From an uncultured Acholeplasmataceae bacterium (lineage in GTDB: Bacteria > Bacillota_I > Bacilli_A > Acholeplasmatales > Acholeplasmataceae), in the NCBI GenBank assembly GCA_927441705.1, contig CAKMKH010000009.1:1-46795 (forward strand): a DNA stretch of 46,795 nt, given 5' to 3'. Shown here piece by piece: positions 7,845 to 16,245 of this stretch (the first letter of the stretch is position 1; every line of letters starts with the position of its first letter). Under the pieces are notes generated by a model that worked only from the letters and a program-made list of their open reading frames with translations, was not told where the DNA came from and did not search any database. Made by a program: the position numbers and the translations under genes.

Positions 7845-7876
7845 AAAAAACTTCTAAATAATTTAGAAGTTTTTTT
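7845..7876. terminator. Bidirectional terminator between convergent units
   Basis: The stem AACTTCTAAA / TTTAGAAGTT has A- and T-runs on both sides, so it can work on both strands. It separates the plus-strand 6354-7810 unit from the minus-strand nuclease gene ending at 7881. Confidence 0.75.
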
Positions 7877-7880
7877 GTTA

Positions 7881-9407
7881 TTAATAATTAATAATAGAAG
7901 TTAAAAATCTACCCGACTGTTTGAAATATCCTAGTGGAAATGCTTCTTTTCCTCTTGCTTTATTCCATTTAATAGCCATTTCTTTAAGTTGTTGGGCAGT
8001 TATGAGGGTTATAATAGTATCAGATGTCAACTGGTATTGAGTTTGTTCTTGAATTGATGAATCAGTAAATGATGGACCGATAACCATAAACACTGCTACA
8101 GATTTTTCGCTAGTTTTGATATATCTATCGAACTGAATCATATGATCCTTTAGATTAACATCAGTTTCTTTTGATTTGTTATCCCACATGATTAATTTAT
8201 CATTGAAAGCTAAAACACCATCAGGATGCTCATTTCCTTTGATTTGTTGCACTGGTTGAACATTAAGCAATGTTTCAAAAATATAATGTGTAGCTTTTTC
8301 AAACATACGTTCACAATCTAAATCTTTTTGAATTAAGCCTTTAGATCTTAACTCCTCTAGTTTTCTTCCAGCTAACAACTCATAATATTCAAAATATAAA
8401 GCTCTTGGATCTTCATTGTCAATTTCGATTTCTTGAAATTCATCATAATATTGAATAATTTGGGCAATTAATTGATCTTTAGTCTTATTAGTTGTTAATC
8501 CTAAATCTTTGCTCCAATCAATTAAATCTCCTGTATTAAGTCCATCTCTTGAAGAATAGCCACCTAATACATTTGATGGCTTAATATTTTCTATAATAAA
8601 AACTTTTAAATCTTTAACTTGCATTTTGTTAGGATGGTTCAATCCACTCTTTTCAATGATTGCTTCAAGATACGCTTTTGATTTTAATCTCTTATCTTCA
8701 AGCATTTTGATATATCCAGATTTTTTCATTTCAATACCAAAAATAGATTTTAATGTTAAAACTATTTCAGAGGGAATTATGTCACAATCAATTCCATCAT
8801 CATTTCTCACTTGAAATAGTAGTCCCACTCTCTGCAACTCTTTTTTTACATCATTGATTTGATCATTAGAATGAAGCACATTTTTCTTTTGAGGATACAT
8901 GCCTAATTGAGCTTGAATAATTCTATACTCTTCTTCAGTAATACCTAATTTATGTTGTATTTTAAACAAAAGTTTCTTTTCATCTCTAGAAATCTGATCA
9001 TCATTTTCCCATGCTGCTTCTAGAACAAATCTCATCATTTCAAGTTCTTCTTTGTTGTGTTGATTTTTTGTAATAGTAAACTCTGCAGCTCTATTGCTGA
9101 TCGATTGCTGATACTTGTTAATTTCTTCATTTAATGATTTACATTCTATCATGTAATCATCGTGATTCAATAATACCTCTTTGATAATGACAGGTGCTAT
9201 TACTCTATAATCTCTATTGTCATTAAATATCATCTGATCATAAGCTTTTATAACATTATCTATATCAAAGTATTGTTTCTTTGTTTTGATTAATGCTCCA
9301 ACTAATTCTTCTTTATTTAAAGATCTATAGTCAAACACATACGCATTTGCTACTCTTTTGATGTCATTCAAAGTTGATATGTTTTGAACTACTACTTCGA
9401 AATCCAT
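7881..9407 (-). CDS. Lone nuclease-like protein: TerB-like and SAP-like regions plus FokI-like PD-(D/E)xK domain
   Basis: This 508-residue soluble protein starts at 9407 (MDFEVV), because GGAGGG lies just upstream; an in-frame ATG at 9422 lies before that SD. Residues about 122-172 (ENDDQISRDEKKLLFKIQHK) look TerB-like. Residues about 245-325 contain two SAP-like helical segments (VKDLKVFIIENIK; TKDQLIAQIIQYYDE). The C-terminal third carries a PD-(D/E)xK nuclease pattern: Glu370/Glu378 in a helix, Pro395-Asp396-Gly, and Asp409-Asn-Lys411. The order PDGVLAF...IMWDNKSKE...QFDRYI resembles the FokI cleavage domain. It probably binds and cuts DNA. No methyltransferase is adjacent, so it is not an ordinary restriction pair. 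A defence or element-control role is inference. Confidence 0.6.
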   Translation of the reverse strand: MDFEVVVQNISTLNDIKRVANAYVFDYRSLNKEELVGALIKTKKQYFDIDNVIKAYDQMIFNDNRDYRVIAPVIIKEVLLNHDDYMIECKSLNEEINKYQQSISNRAAEFTITKNQHNKEELEMMRFVLEAAWENDDQISRDEKKLLFKIQHKLGITEEEYRIIQAQLGMYPQKKNVLHSNDQINDVKKELQRVGLLFQVRNDDGIDCDIIPSEIVLTLKSIFGIEMKKSGYIKMLEDKRLKSKAYLEAIIEKSGLNHPNKMQVKDLKVFIIENIKPSNVLGGYSSRDGLNTGDLIDWSKDLGLTTNKTKDQLIAQIIQYYDEFQEIEIDNEDPRALYFEYYELLAGRKLEELRSKGLIQKDLDCERMFEKATHYIFETLLNVQPVQQIKGNEHPDGVLAFNDKLIMWDNKSKETDVNLKDHMIQFDRYIKTSEKSVAVFMVIGPSFTDSSIQEQTQYQLTSDTIITLITAQQLKEMAIKWNKARGKEAFPLGYFKQSGRFLTSIINY

Positions 9408-9434
9408 GTTTCCCTCCACCATAACTTTTCTTTA

Positions 9435-9462
9435 ATTATACAGCAAAGATTTACAAATTCAA
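9435..9462 (-). promoter_or_regulatory. Promoter of the lone nuclease gene
   Basis: On the minus strand TTGAAT (9462-9457), 16 nt and TATAAT (9440-9435) lie just upstream of the SD and start at 9407. The rest of the gap, 9463-9886, is AT-rich and shows no gene, repeat or RNA that I can support. Confidence 0.5.
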
Positions 9463-9886
9463 AATTGCATATTTATTATTATTCATATAATACAAATATA
9501 TAACTTCTATGCTGTTAAGCAAGAGGATTTTTTACGTGTTTCTGACTGAAATGGAATAAAAAATAGTATTGTTTTTCAACATGTTTTGGATAGTATGTAA
9601 GATAGTCTTTTTAATAATTTATTAATCGATTCCAAAATTCAACATTATCATTTTTATCTGAATGTCCTAGCAGTTTTTAGAGTTTCTGCCACTAGACAAT
9701 ACATTTTACCATTTAATTTCAAATTTTTTTTTGCTCTATGTATGTGTTTTGCTTCACTTTTAAAGACCGCGAAATACTTTATACATAAAATCATAATCAT
9801 AAAAATAATCAGAATATATATATTTAATGTTATGATAAAAGCATACAGGTGATACGTTTTTCATATGTACTGTTTGGGAGGATATA

Positions 9887-10564
9887 ATGAAAAAAAGTGA
9901 TTTTTTATGGATATTCATTCTTGTTTGTCTTTCTTTGATTGTAATTATTCCACAATCAAGACTTACTTTTGAACAAGCCACTGCTTCTCATCCATATTTA
10001 ATAGGCTTTATAAAAGTCGCAATTCTAGCAAGTCTTGGTGAGAGACTAGTATATAGAATAAAAACAGGTTTTTATTTTGGAGATCACGGCATATTGCTTA
10101 AACTCATAGTTTGGGGATTCTTAGGTGTGGTATTCGTCATCATTTTTAAATTATTTTCAAGTGGTGTAGTTGCTGCTCAAGAGTCAAACTATCTGCCAAG
10201 TATTGAAAATGCATCATTTTTGTCTTCTCTACTTACAGCATTTATGATCAGTTTTTTTATGAATATCTTTTTTGCTCCAACATTTATGCTATTTCACCGA
10301 TTTACAGATCGCTATATTGAACTTGGAGATGGTCGATTAGATCAAATTATTCGAATTCCATTCAAAGAAGTTACAGAAAAAGTTGATTTTCCACAATTTA
10401 TAAATTTTGTTGTTTTGAAAACTATACCATTCTTTTGGATACCTGCCCATACAATTACGTTTTTATTACCAGAAAATTATCGAGTGTTAATGGCTGCTTA
10501 TCTTTCAGTGGTTTTGGGTTTCTTATTATCAATAACAAAAAATAAGGTTAAAAAAAATAATTAG
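9887..10564 (+). CDS. Membrane protein, possibly Mpv17/PMP22-like
   Basis: The 225-residue protein has about five membrane segments (residues 7-27, 40-55, 68-90, 110-135, 170-210). The C-terminal part (FVVLKTIPFFWIPAHTITFL, then ENYRVLMAAYLSVVLGFLLS) resembles the signature of Mpv17/PMP22 proteins, a family known in some bacteria. The SD TGGGAGG precedes the ATG. It is a single gene with no clear terminator before rsmH. The family call is tentative and no substrate can be named. Confidence 0.5.
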   Translation: MKKSDFLWIFILVCLSLIVIIPQSRLTFEQATASHPYLIGFIKVAILASLGERLVYRIKTGFYFGDHGILLKLIVWGFLGVVFVIIFKLFSSGVVAAQESNYLPSIENASFLSSLLTAFMISFFMNIFFAPTFMLFHRFTDRYIELGDGRLDQIIRIPFKEVTEKVDFPQFINFVVLKTIPFFWIPAHTITFLLPENYRVLMAAYLSVVLGFLLSITKNKVKKNN

Positions 10565-10662
10565 AAAAATTTCTTATTATATTTTAATCTAGTAGATTCG
10601 CATTTAATATCATATATTTAATATATATTTTTTAAAACTCTTGGAAAGGTGATTAAACTACT

Positions 10663-11712
10663 ATGGACAATACAGAAAAAAAACATCAAAGACGTATTCG
10701 CTATAAAGGGACTCATCCCAAATCATTTGATGCTAGATATAAAGAACACCAACCAGACAAATATGGTGAAACCATAAAAAAAGTGATTCAAAAAGGAAAT
10801 ACACCTGCTGGTATGCACCGACCTATTTGTGTCAATGAAATTCTAGATTTTTTACAAATCAAACCTAGCCAAATCGGATTAGATGCTACACTAGGTTATG
10901 GTGGACATACAGTTGAGATTCTAAATAAAATAGACTCAAAAGGCCATCTTTACGCTATAGATAGAGATCCTATCGAATCTAAACGTACAAAACAAAGATT
11001 ATTAGACCTTGGCTATAGCGAAAATGTCTTATCAATAAAAAACATAAATTTCTCTGATGTCGATATACTAGCTTTAGATTCAGGATTATTTGATTTTGTT
11101 TTAGCTGATTTAGGTGTTTCTTCGATGCAAATCGATAATCCAGAAAGAGGCTTCTCTTTTAAAAATGAAGGTCCTCTAGATTTAAGGATGAATCCTAATA
11201 TAGGAATACCCGCATCTGATCGCTTAAGAGAACTTTCAAAAAACGAGATTATAGGTATGCTTATAGAGAATTCAGATGAACCATATGCTGAAAAAATAGC
11301 TGAAGCTATCATTTTAGAATATACACAAGGGAACATGATCAATTCTACAACTGATTTATATGAGACCATCCAAAAAGCATTATCTTTTTTACCTAAGGAT
11401 ATAAAAGATGATGTAATCAAGAAGTCTTCCCAAAGAACTTTTCAAGCACTTAGAATAGATGTAAATCATGAATTTGAAGCCTTATACGAATTCTTAGAAA
11501 AACTTCCTCAAGTCCTTAACTCTGGTGGGAGAGTTGCAATATTATCTTTTCATTCTGGTGAAGATAGATTAGTCAAGAAATCTTTTCAATTCTATTTTAG
11601 ACAAGGCATCTATAAAGAAATATCTGATGGGCCTATTAGACCATCTATGGAAGAACAAAGTTCTAATAGTCGTTCTAGATCGGCTAAACTCAGATGGGCA
11701 ATTAAAGCTTAA
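10663..11712 (+). CDS. rsmH: RsmH-type 16S rRNA (cytosine-N4)-methyltransferase, extended form
   Basis: RsmH methylates N4 of C1402 in 16S rRNA using S-adenosylmethionine. The body shows the family order: HRPICVNEIL, GLDATLGYGGHT (SAM loop), AIDRDP, LADLGVSSMQIDNPERGFSF, PLDLRMN, and the end motif AILSFHSGEDRLVK. At 349 residues it is about 35 longer than usual. The extra length is a basic N-terminal segment (RRIRYKGTHPKSF) seen in a second, extended RsmH subfamily of some Firmicutes. It stands alone, not beside mraZ/ftsL/ftsI, so it may be a paralogue of a dcw-cluster copy elsewhere. The substrate of the extended form could differ. Confidence 0.85.
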   Translation: MDNTEKKHQRRIRYKGTHPKSFDARYKEHQPDKYGETIKKVIQKGNTPAGMHRPICVNEILDFLQIKPSQIGLDATLGYGGHTVEILNKIDSKGHLYAIDRDPIESKRTKQRLLDLGYSENVLSIKNINFSDVDILALDSGLFDFVLADLGVSSMQIDNPERGFSFKNEGPLDLRMNPNIGIPASDRLRELSKNEIIGMLIENSDEPYAEKIAEAIILEYTQGNMINSTTDLYETIQKALSFLPKDIKDDVIKKSSQRTFQALRIDVNHEFEALYEFLEKLPQVLNSGGRVAILSFHSGEDRLVKKSFQFYFRQGIYKEISDGPIRPSMEEQSSNSRSRSAKLRWAIKA

Positions 11713-11738
11713 AATTAAACATAAATAACAATCATGAG

Positions 11739-11767
11739 CGATATGTTAAAAAAACATGTCGTTTTTT
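11739..11767 (+). terminator. Terminator after the rsmH-type gene
   Basis: The 9-bp stem CGATATGTT / AACATGTCG (one mismatch) is followed by TTTTTT. Confidence 0.7.
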
Positions 11768-11838
11768 AATACTAGAAACAACTTTTTTGTGGAATTCTGT
11801 TATAGTATTTAATAATTTAGTTTTCATATGATTTAGGG

Positions 11839-11844
11839 TATAAT
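11839..11844 (+). promoter_or_regulatory. Extended -10 element of the leader/pseudouridine-synthase unit
   Basis: TATAAT at 11839-11844 lies about 32 bp before the leader ORF start; the -35 region is poorly conserved. Confidence 0.5.
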
Positions 11845-11875
11845 AGGCTTATAATTCAAACTAGAAAGGGATCAT

Positions 11876-11938
11876 ATGACAAGCACTATGAAATTTTTAA
11901 GAATAAAAAATTTCATTAGACATCATTGGTCAATATAA
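11876..11938 (+). CDS. 20-codon leader ORF coupled to the pseudouridine synthase
   Basis: An ATG with a good SD (AGAAAGGG, 5 nt spacing) opens a 20-codon, basic ORF (MTSTMKFLRIKNFIRHHWSI) whose stop TAA lies 2 nt before the ATG of the next gene. The next gene has no SD of its own, so ribosomes ending on this leader would restart there. This supports translation of the leader. Its peptide resembles nothing I know. Confidence 0.5.
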   Translation: MTSTMKFLRIKNFIRHHWSI

Positions 11939-11940
11939 AA

Positions 11941-12636
11941 ATGGGAACGAGAATTAATAAATATTTAAGCGAAGTCGGTTATTGTTCAAGGCGTGGTGCC
12001 GATCGACTTATCGAGCAATCTAAGGTCAAGATCAATGGAAAAATAGCTTCTCTAGGTGACCAGGTCGAGGAAAACGATCAAGTAACCGTTGATGGAAAAA
12101 ACATTAAACCACATCATGATTTTGTTTACATGGCATTAAATAAACCAGTTGGCATCACATCAACAACCGATCAAAGTATTAAAGGTAATATCGTAGATTT
12201 CATGAACTATCCTAGACGTATCTTTCATATCGGAAGATTAGATAAAGATTCAGAGGGTTTAATCTTAATGACAAATGATGGCGACATAGTTAATGAAATA
12301 CTTAGATCCGAAAACGCTCATGAAAAAGAATACATTGTTGAGGTTAATGATACACTTTCGGATGATTTTATATCTAAAATGGCTGCTGGTGTTCCAATTC
12401 TAAATACCGTAACAAAACCTTGTATTGTAGAAAAGTTAAGTTCAAATCAATTTAAAATAATCTTGACTGAAGGTATGAATCGACAAATAAGACGAATGTG
12501 TGAATATTTTGATTATCATGTTACTAATTTAAAAAGAGTACGGATCATGAATATAAAATTAGATGTCCCACTTGGAAAATATAGACATCTAACACCCCAA
12601 GAACTTGATACACTTATGAATCTAATAAAAAAATAA
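11941..12636 (+). CDS. RsuA/RluB/RluF-family pseudouridine synthase
   Basis: The 231-residue protein has an N-terminal S4 RNA-binding domain (TRINKYLSEVGYCSRRGADR, residues 3-60). The pseudouridine synthase domain follows, with the catalytic Asp in HIGRLDKDSEGLILMTNDGD and the downstream motif GMNRQIRRMCEYFDYHVTNLKRVRI. The latter is closest to RluF (23S rRNA U2604). The start at 11941 is preferred over an in-frame TTG at 11926. Neither has its own SD, but the leader ORF stops 2 nt upstream, which explains initiation here. A terminator follows at 12635. Confidence 0.85.
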   Translation: MGTRINKYLSEVGYCSRRGADRLIEQSKVKINGKIASLGDQVEENDQVTVDGKNIKPHHDFVYMALNKPVGITSTTDQSIKGNIVDFMNYPRRIFHIGRLDKDSEGLILMTNDGDIVNEILRSENAHEKEYIVEVNDTLSDDFISKMAAGVPILNTVTKPCIVEKLSSNQFKIILTEGMNRQIRRMCEYFDYHVTNLKRVRIMNIKLDVPLGKYRHLTPQELDTLMNLIKK

Positions 12637-12668
12637 AATTCAGTATATAATCTGAGTTTTATTTTTTT
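12635..12668 (+). terminator. Terminator after the pseudouridine synthase
   Basis: The stem AAAATTCAG / CTGAGTTTT (one G-U) has an 8-nt loop and a T-rich tail. Confidence 0.65.
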
Positions 12669-12675
12669 TATATTA

Positions 12676-12732
12676 TTGACAACGCTTTCATTAGATGATA
12701 GAATTGCTATATATATGATAGACTATCTATCA
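12676..12732 (+). promoter_or_regulatory. Promoter and TetR-type operator of the 12749-16171 operon
   Basis: TTGACA (12676-12681), 17 nt and TAGAAT (12699-12704) form a strong promoter. A perfect inverted repeat TGATAGA-CTA-TCTATCA covers 12716-12732, just after the expected transcription start. A third TGATAGA copy overlaps the -10 box (12696-12702). This is a classic arrangement for repression by the TetR protein encoded first in the operon. Confidence 0.75.
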
Positions 12733-12748
12733 ATTAAGGTGGTACGTT

Positions 12749-13372
12749 ATGAATTCGCTTCAACAAATAAAATTTGAATCAGTATTAAATAGCATAAAAG
12801 ACATCATGTTAATAAAAGGTCTCGATACATTAACTATATCGGATATTGCAAAAGAAATTCAAATAGGTGAAGCAACCATATATCGATATTTTGGAAGTCG
12901 TTTAAACCTCGTCATCCATGTTGGTATCTCTTTATGGAGTGACATTTATAAAGAGTTAAGTAAAAGAGAGAAAAAAAGTACCGGTTATCAATCAGTTGCT
13001 TATTTTTTTAACTATTTTATTGAAGGATTTGAATCACAAAAACAAGCTTTTGCTTTTTTAGATCAGTTTGACTCTCTAATGATCAAAGAAAAAGCAAATA
13101 AAGAAGACTTAGTTATTTATGACCAAAAATTATATGACATAAAAATGATCTTTGATGATTTGTTCTTACAAGGCATTAACGATCAAACAATTAAAGATGA
13201 TATCGATCGTGACACATATTACTATACTACTACTCATATGATCTTAGGCATCTGCAAGAAATTATCATTAAGTGGACATATACTTCCATCTGATGACATT
13301 GTTTCGGATATTTCACAAATCAAGTTAGCACTTGAAATGTGTCTACATTACATAAAAAGAGAGAGAGATTAA
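12749..13372 (+). CDS. TetR/AcrR-family transcriptional regulator
   Basis: The 207-residue protein has the TetR N-terminal HTH at residues 15-60 (IKGLDTLTISDIAKE, GEATIYRYFGSRLNLVIHV) and a helical ligand-binding C-terminal domain. The SD AAGGTGG precedes the ATG. It is first in an operon with a sugar-type MFS transporter 3 nt downstream and a glycosyltransferase-like gene abutting that. The operator at 12716-12732 suggests autoregulation, relieved by a ligand probably linked to the transported or processed compound. Confidence 0.88.
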   Translation: MNSLQQIKFESVLNSIKDIMLIKGLDTLTISDIAKEIQIGEATIYRYFGSRLNLVIHVGISLWSDIYKELSKREKKSTGYQSVAYFFNYFIEGFESQKQAFAFLDQFDSLMIKEKANKEDLVIYDQKLYDIKMIFDDLFLQGINDQTIKDDIDRDTYYYTTTHMILGICKKLSLSGHILPSDDIVSDISQIKLALEMCLHYIKRERD

Positions 13373-13375
13373 CAA

Positions 13376-14734
13376 ATGAAAACAGTAACAAAAAGAATCA
13401 TGTGGATTTTTGCAATAGGACAACTAGGGTGGTCCATTTTAAGCGGTATTATCGTAAACTGGTTAGTTTATTTTTATCAACCTGCAGATGAGATTTTAGC
13501 TCAAGGACATACGGTTTATGTCTCACAAGGAAAAGTTATTTTAGGTGTTTTAACTATTGTTGGAGCAATCGTTGCATTAGGTCGAATATTTGATGCTTTT
13601 ACTGATCCATGGATCGCGTCAAAATCTGATCGATCAAATCATAAAAAAGGTCGAAGAATTCCATTCATGAGATATTCTGCATTGCCATTTGCGATTTTTA
13701 CAGTTCTTATTTTCGTTATGCCAAATAATGAAATATCTGTTTTAAATAACCTTTGGTTAGTTGTATCAGTTTTATTATTTTATCTATTCATGACTATCTA
13801 TTGTACACCATATAATGCACTTATTCCTGAATTAGGTAAAACTCAAAACGATAAAATCAATATTTCAACCTTTATTTCTATAACCTTTATTTTAGGTCAA
13901 GCACTTGCTTTTTCATCACCATTTATTTGGAATGTATTCATCAATGGTGGCATGGAAAGAATTCCAGCGATAAGATTAACATTTGCAATCCTTTCTGGAC
14001 TTGCGTTAGTTTTTATGCTCATTCCTGCATTTCTTATTAGAGAAAAAGACTACTCTAATACCAAACCAACTGAATCTAAAACATTTGAATCATTGGTCAA
14101 AACTTTTAAGAATAAAAACTTCAGAATATTTATTTCTTCTGACATCTCTTATTGGCTAGCTCTTACTATATTTCAAACAGGATTATCATTTTTCGTTGTA
14201 GATTTATTAAAACTTGAAGAAGGTATGATTTCAACATTATTCTTAGCAATGACTTTTGTATCCTTCTTGTTCTATGTTCCTGTTAATATCATGGCTAAAA
14301 AATTAGGCAAGAAAAAGTTAGTTGTGCTTGCATTTATGTTGTTTGCTTTAGTTTTTGTCTTTACAAGTTTTTCAGGTTTAATGACTTTCTCACCAACAAT
14401 TCAAGGATATATGATTGCAGTTGGTGCAGCCATACCTATGGCAGTTTTAGGAATTTTACCACAAGCAATTGTAGCTGATATTGCTCAAGCTGAGAGCAAA
14501 ACTACTGGTGAAAATCGTGAAGGTATGTTTTTTGCAGCAAGAACTTTCTCATTTAAATTGGGTCAATCGATCGCTATTTTAATTTTTACATCATTAGCTA
14601 CTATTGGAGATGGTAACGGATTAGGATATAGACTTGCTTTATTTGTTGCAGTTGCATTTACTATTTTAGGTGCAGTAATACTTTCTACTTATAACGAAAA
14701 GAAAGTGCTTGAAGTATTGGAAGTGAAAGCTTAA
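13376..14734 (+). CDS. MFS transporter, glycoside-pentoside-hexuronide (MelB-like) family
   Basis: The 452-residue membrane protein has about 12 hydrophobic segments and the GPH signature after helix 2-3 (GRIFDAFTDPWIASKSDR, then KKGRRIPFMR), matching MelB-type cation-coupled sugar symporters. The substrate cannot be read from sequence. Relatives next to lipid or glycan genes can move other molecules. The GAGAGAGAG stretch upstream could serve as SD. The gene lies between TetR and the GT-B-like gene, with a 3-nt gap before it and none after, so the three are one functional unit. Confidence 0.85.
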   Translation: MKTVTKRIMWIFAIGQLGWSILSGIIVNWLVYFYQPADEILAQGHTVYVSQGKVILGVLTIVGAIVALGRIFDAFTDPWIASKSDRSNHKKGRRIPFMRYSALPFAIFTVLIFVMPNNEISVLNNLWLVVSVLLFYLFMTIYCTPYNALIPELGKTQNDKINISTFISITFILGQALAFSSPFIWNVFINGGMERIPAIRLTFAILSGLALVFMLIPAFLIREKDYSNTKPTESKTFESLVKTFKNKNFRIFISSDISYWLALTIFQTGLSFFVVDLLKLEEGMISTLFLAMTFVSFLFYVPVNIMAKKLGKKKLVVLAFMLFALVFVFTSFSGLMTFSPTIQGYMIAVGAAIPMAVLGILPQAIVADIAQAESKTTGENREGMFFAARTFSFKLGQSIAILIFTSLATIGDGNGLGYRLALFVAVAFTILGAVILSTYNEKKVLEVLEVKA

Positions 14735-16171
14735 ATGGATAGAACACATAAAATATTTGAAAATACAATAAGTGATAAAATCATAAAAAAAGCAAACAAA
14801 TCAAAAGCTAAGTTTTATAAGAAGTTTGGCGATGATTCGAAAGCTGTTTATCACATGGCTTTAGAAGATATAAAGGTTCTTAATCATTTAAATGTATCAA
14901 ATCTTGTTCCTAGTGATCAACCTTTAGAACAACCCGATAAATCAGTTGTTATTGGTAATATAAGAATGGGATTTGGACATTATAGAATTGCTATAGCACT
15001 TGCATCATGTGCAAATGCATTAGGTTATAAGCCATTATGGTTTGACTTAAGTGGTTTTCCTGAATCTACTGGTTCAAAAATTATCGAGTATCAAAATAAT
15101 CTATATTCTATGGGATCTCGGTGGTCACAAAAATATAAATTGTTTAATAAATTCTACTGGGAACCATTAAATAGTGAAGGATTTAGAAAAATAGATTATA
15201 ACGCTGTTGATCAAAAAAATTCTGAGATCCATGTGCCATTATTTAACGATTTTAAAAAAGATGTTCCTTTTATTGGAACTCATGTCTGGCCTTCTCAAGG
15301 AGCTTTACATAGCGGACTAACTAAAGTAGTTAATGCTATTCCTGATAATTGGCCAATGGGACTACATCTTGCTGAAGGTAGTATCCACACTGTACAAACT
15401 CCTTTTGCATACCTTGGTTATAAAACATTAAATGGTATGGCAAAAACTAAGCTTAAAGAGATGCCTATTGGCAGTCTATATGAAACTGGCTATTATATAG
15501 ATCATGAATTAGTAAGCAATATTAAAATAGATACTCAAGCAAGATTATTAAGGCTTAAAGAAGACAAAGCCTTAAGAATTCTAATACCCGTTGGTGGTGC
15601 TGGTGCAGGTAAGGAAATCTTTAAATCTATGATTGAATATTTATTGCCTTTCATCAAAGAGAAAAAAGTTCAACTTTTTCTAAATTTTGGTGATCACTTA
15701 AAAGTTTGGGATTATTTAAAAGCTAATATTAAAAATTTAGATAGCCTAACTAAGCAATACTTTGATAATTATGAAGATTTCCAAAAGATTGTTGAAGGTA
15801 TTGATCAACTTGATCAAGGCATTTATGCAATCTATCATAAAAATATATTTGAAGCAGTTTATTCTACTAATTTATTAATGAGATCAATGGATCTAATTGC
15901 AACCAAGCCAAGTGAATTAGCCTATTATCCAATTCCTAAATTCTTTATAAAAAGAGTTGGTGGACATGAAGCTTATGGAGCTATTCATTCTAGTGAGGTT
16001 GGTGATGGAACATTTGAATGTGATACCATAGAAAAAATTAATCATATGTTAAGTTCGCTTATGTCACAAAAAGATATCTTAGTTTCAATGAATCAAAATA
16101 TCCTTAAATTAAATGAGTTAAAAAGATATCATGGTGGATATAAAGTTATAGAATTAGCAACCAAAGCATAA
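14735..16171 (+). CDS. GT-B-like protein (MGDG synthase/MurG-type fold), function uncertain
   Basis: The 478-residue protein is not clearly assigned. Around residues 74-90 it has a GNIRMGFGHYRIAIALA stretch, like the N-terminal GxGHxxxAxA loop of GT-B glycosyltransferases such as MGDG synthase and MurG. Near residues 285-295 it has a second Rossmann-like start (ILIPVGGAGAGKE). A later segment (MDLIATKPSELAYYPIP, then VGGHEA) falls where GT-B enzymes bind the sugar nucleotide. There is no signal peptide or membrane helix. It starts directly at the end of the MFS gene, with only a weak GGAAGTGA upstream, suggesting coupling. A glycosyltransferase role is inference. Confidence 0.5.
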   Translation: MDRTHKIFENTISDKIIKKANKSKAKFYKKFGDDSKAVYHMALEDIKVLNHLNVSNLVPSDQPLEQPDKSVVIGNIRMGFGHYRIAIALASCANALGYKPLWFDLSGFPESTGSKIIEYQNNLYSMGSRWSQKYKLFNKFYWEPLNSEGFRKIDYNAVDQKNSEIHVPLFNDFKKDVPFIGTHVWPSQGALHSGLTKVVNAIPDNWPMGLHLAEGSIHTVQTPFAYLGYKTLNGMAKTKLKEMPIGSLYETGYYIDHELVSNIKIDTQARLLRLKEDKALRILIPVGGAGAGKEIFKSMIEYLLPFIKEKKVQLFLNFGDHLKVWDYLKANIKNLDSLTKQYFDNYEDFQKIVEGIDQLDQGIYAIYHKNIFEAVYSTNLLMRSMDLIATKPSELAYYPIPKFFIKRVGGHEAYGAIHSSEVGDGTFECDTIEKINHMLSSLMSQKDILVSMNQNILKLNELKRYHGGYKVIELATKA

Positions 16172-16176
16172 TAAAG

Positions 16177-16217
16177 AACCAAGACTTCTATAAGAGTTTA
16201 TAGATGTCTTGGTTTTT
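16177..16217. terminator. Terminator between the TetR operon and the convergent phosphatase-family gene
   Basis: The long stem AACCAAGACTTCTATA / TATAGATGTCTTGGTT (one bulge or mismatch) is followed by TTTT on the plus strand. Confidence 0.75.
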
Positions 16218-16245
16218 ACTTTATACGTTTATTTACTTTAAATAC

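Noticed and set aside
9760-9981. Minus-strand ORF of 73 codons upstream of the Mpv17-like gene
   Set aside because: It overlaps the start of the plus-strand membrane protein gene and has no SD or recognisable composition.
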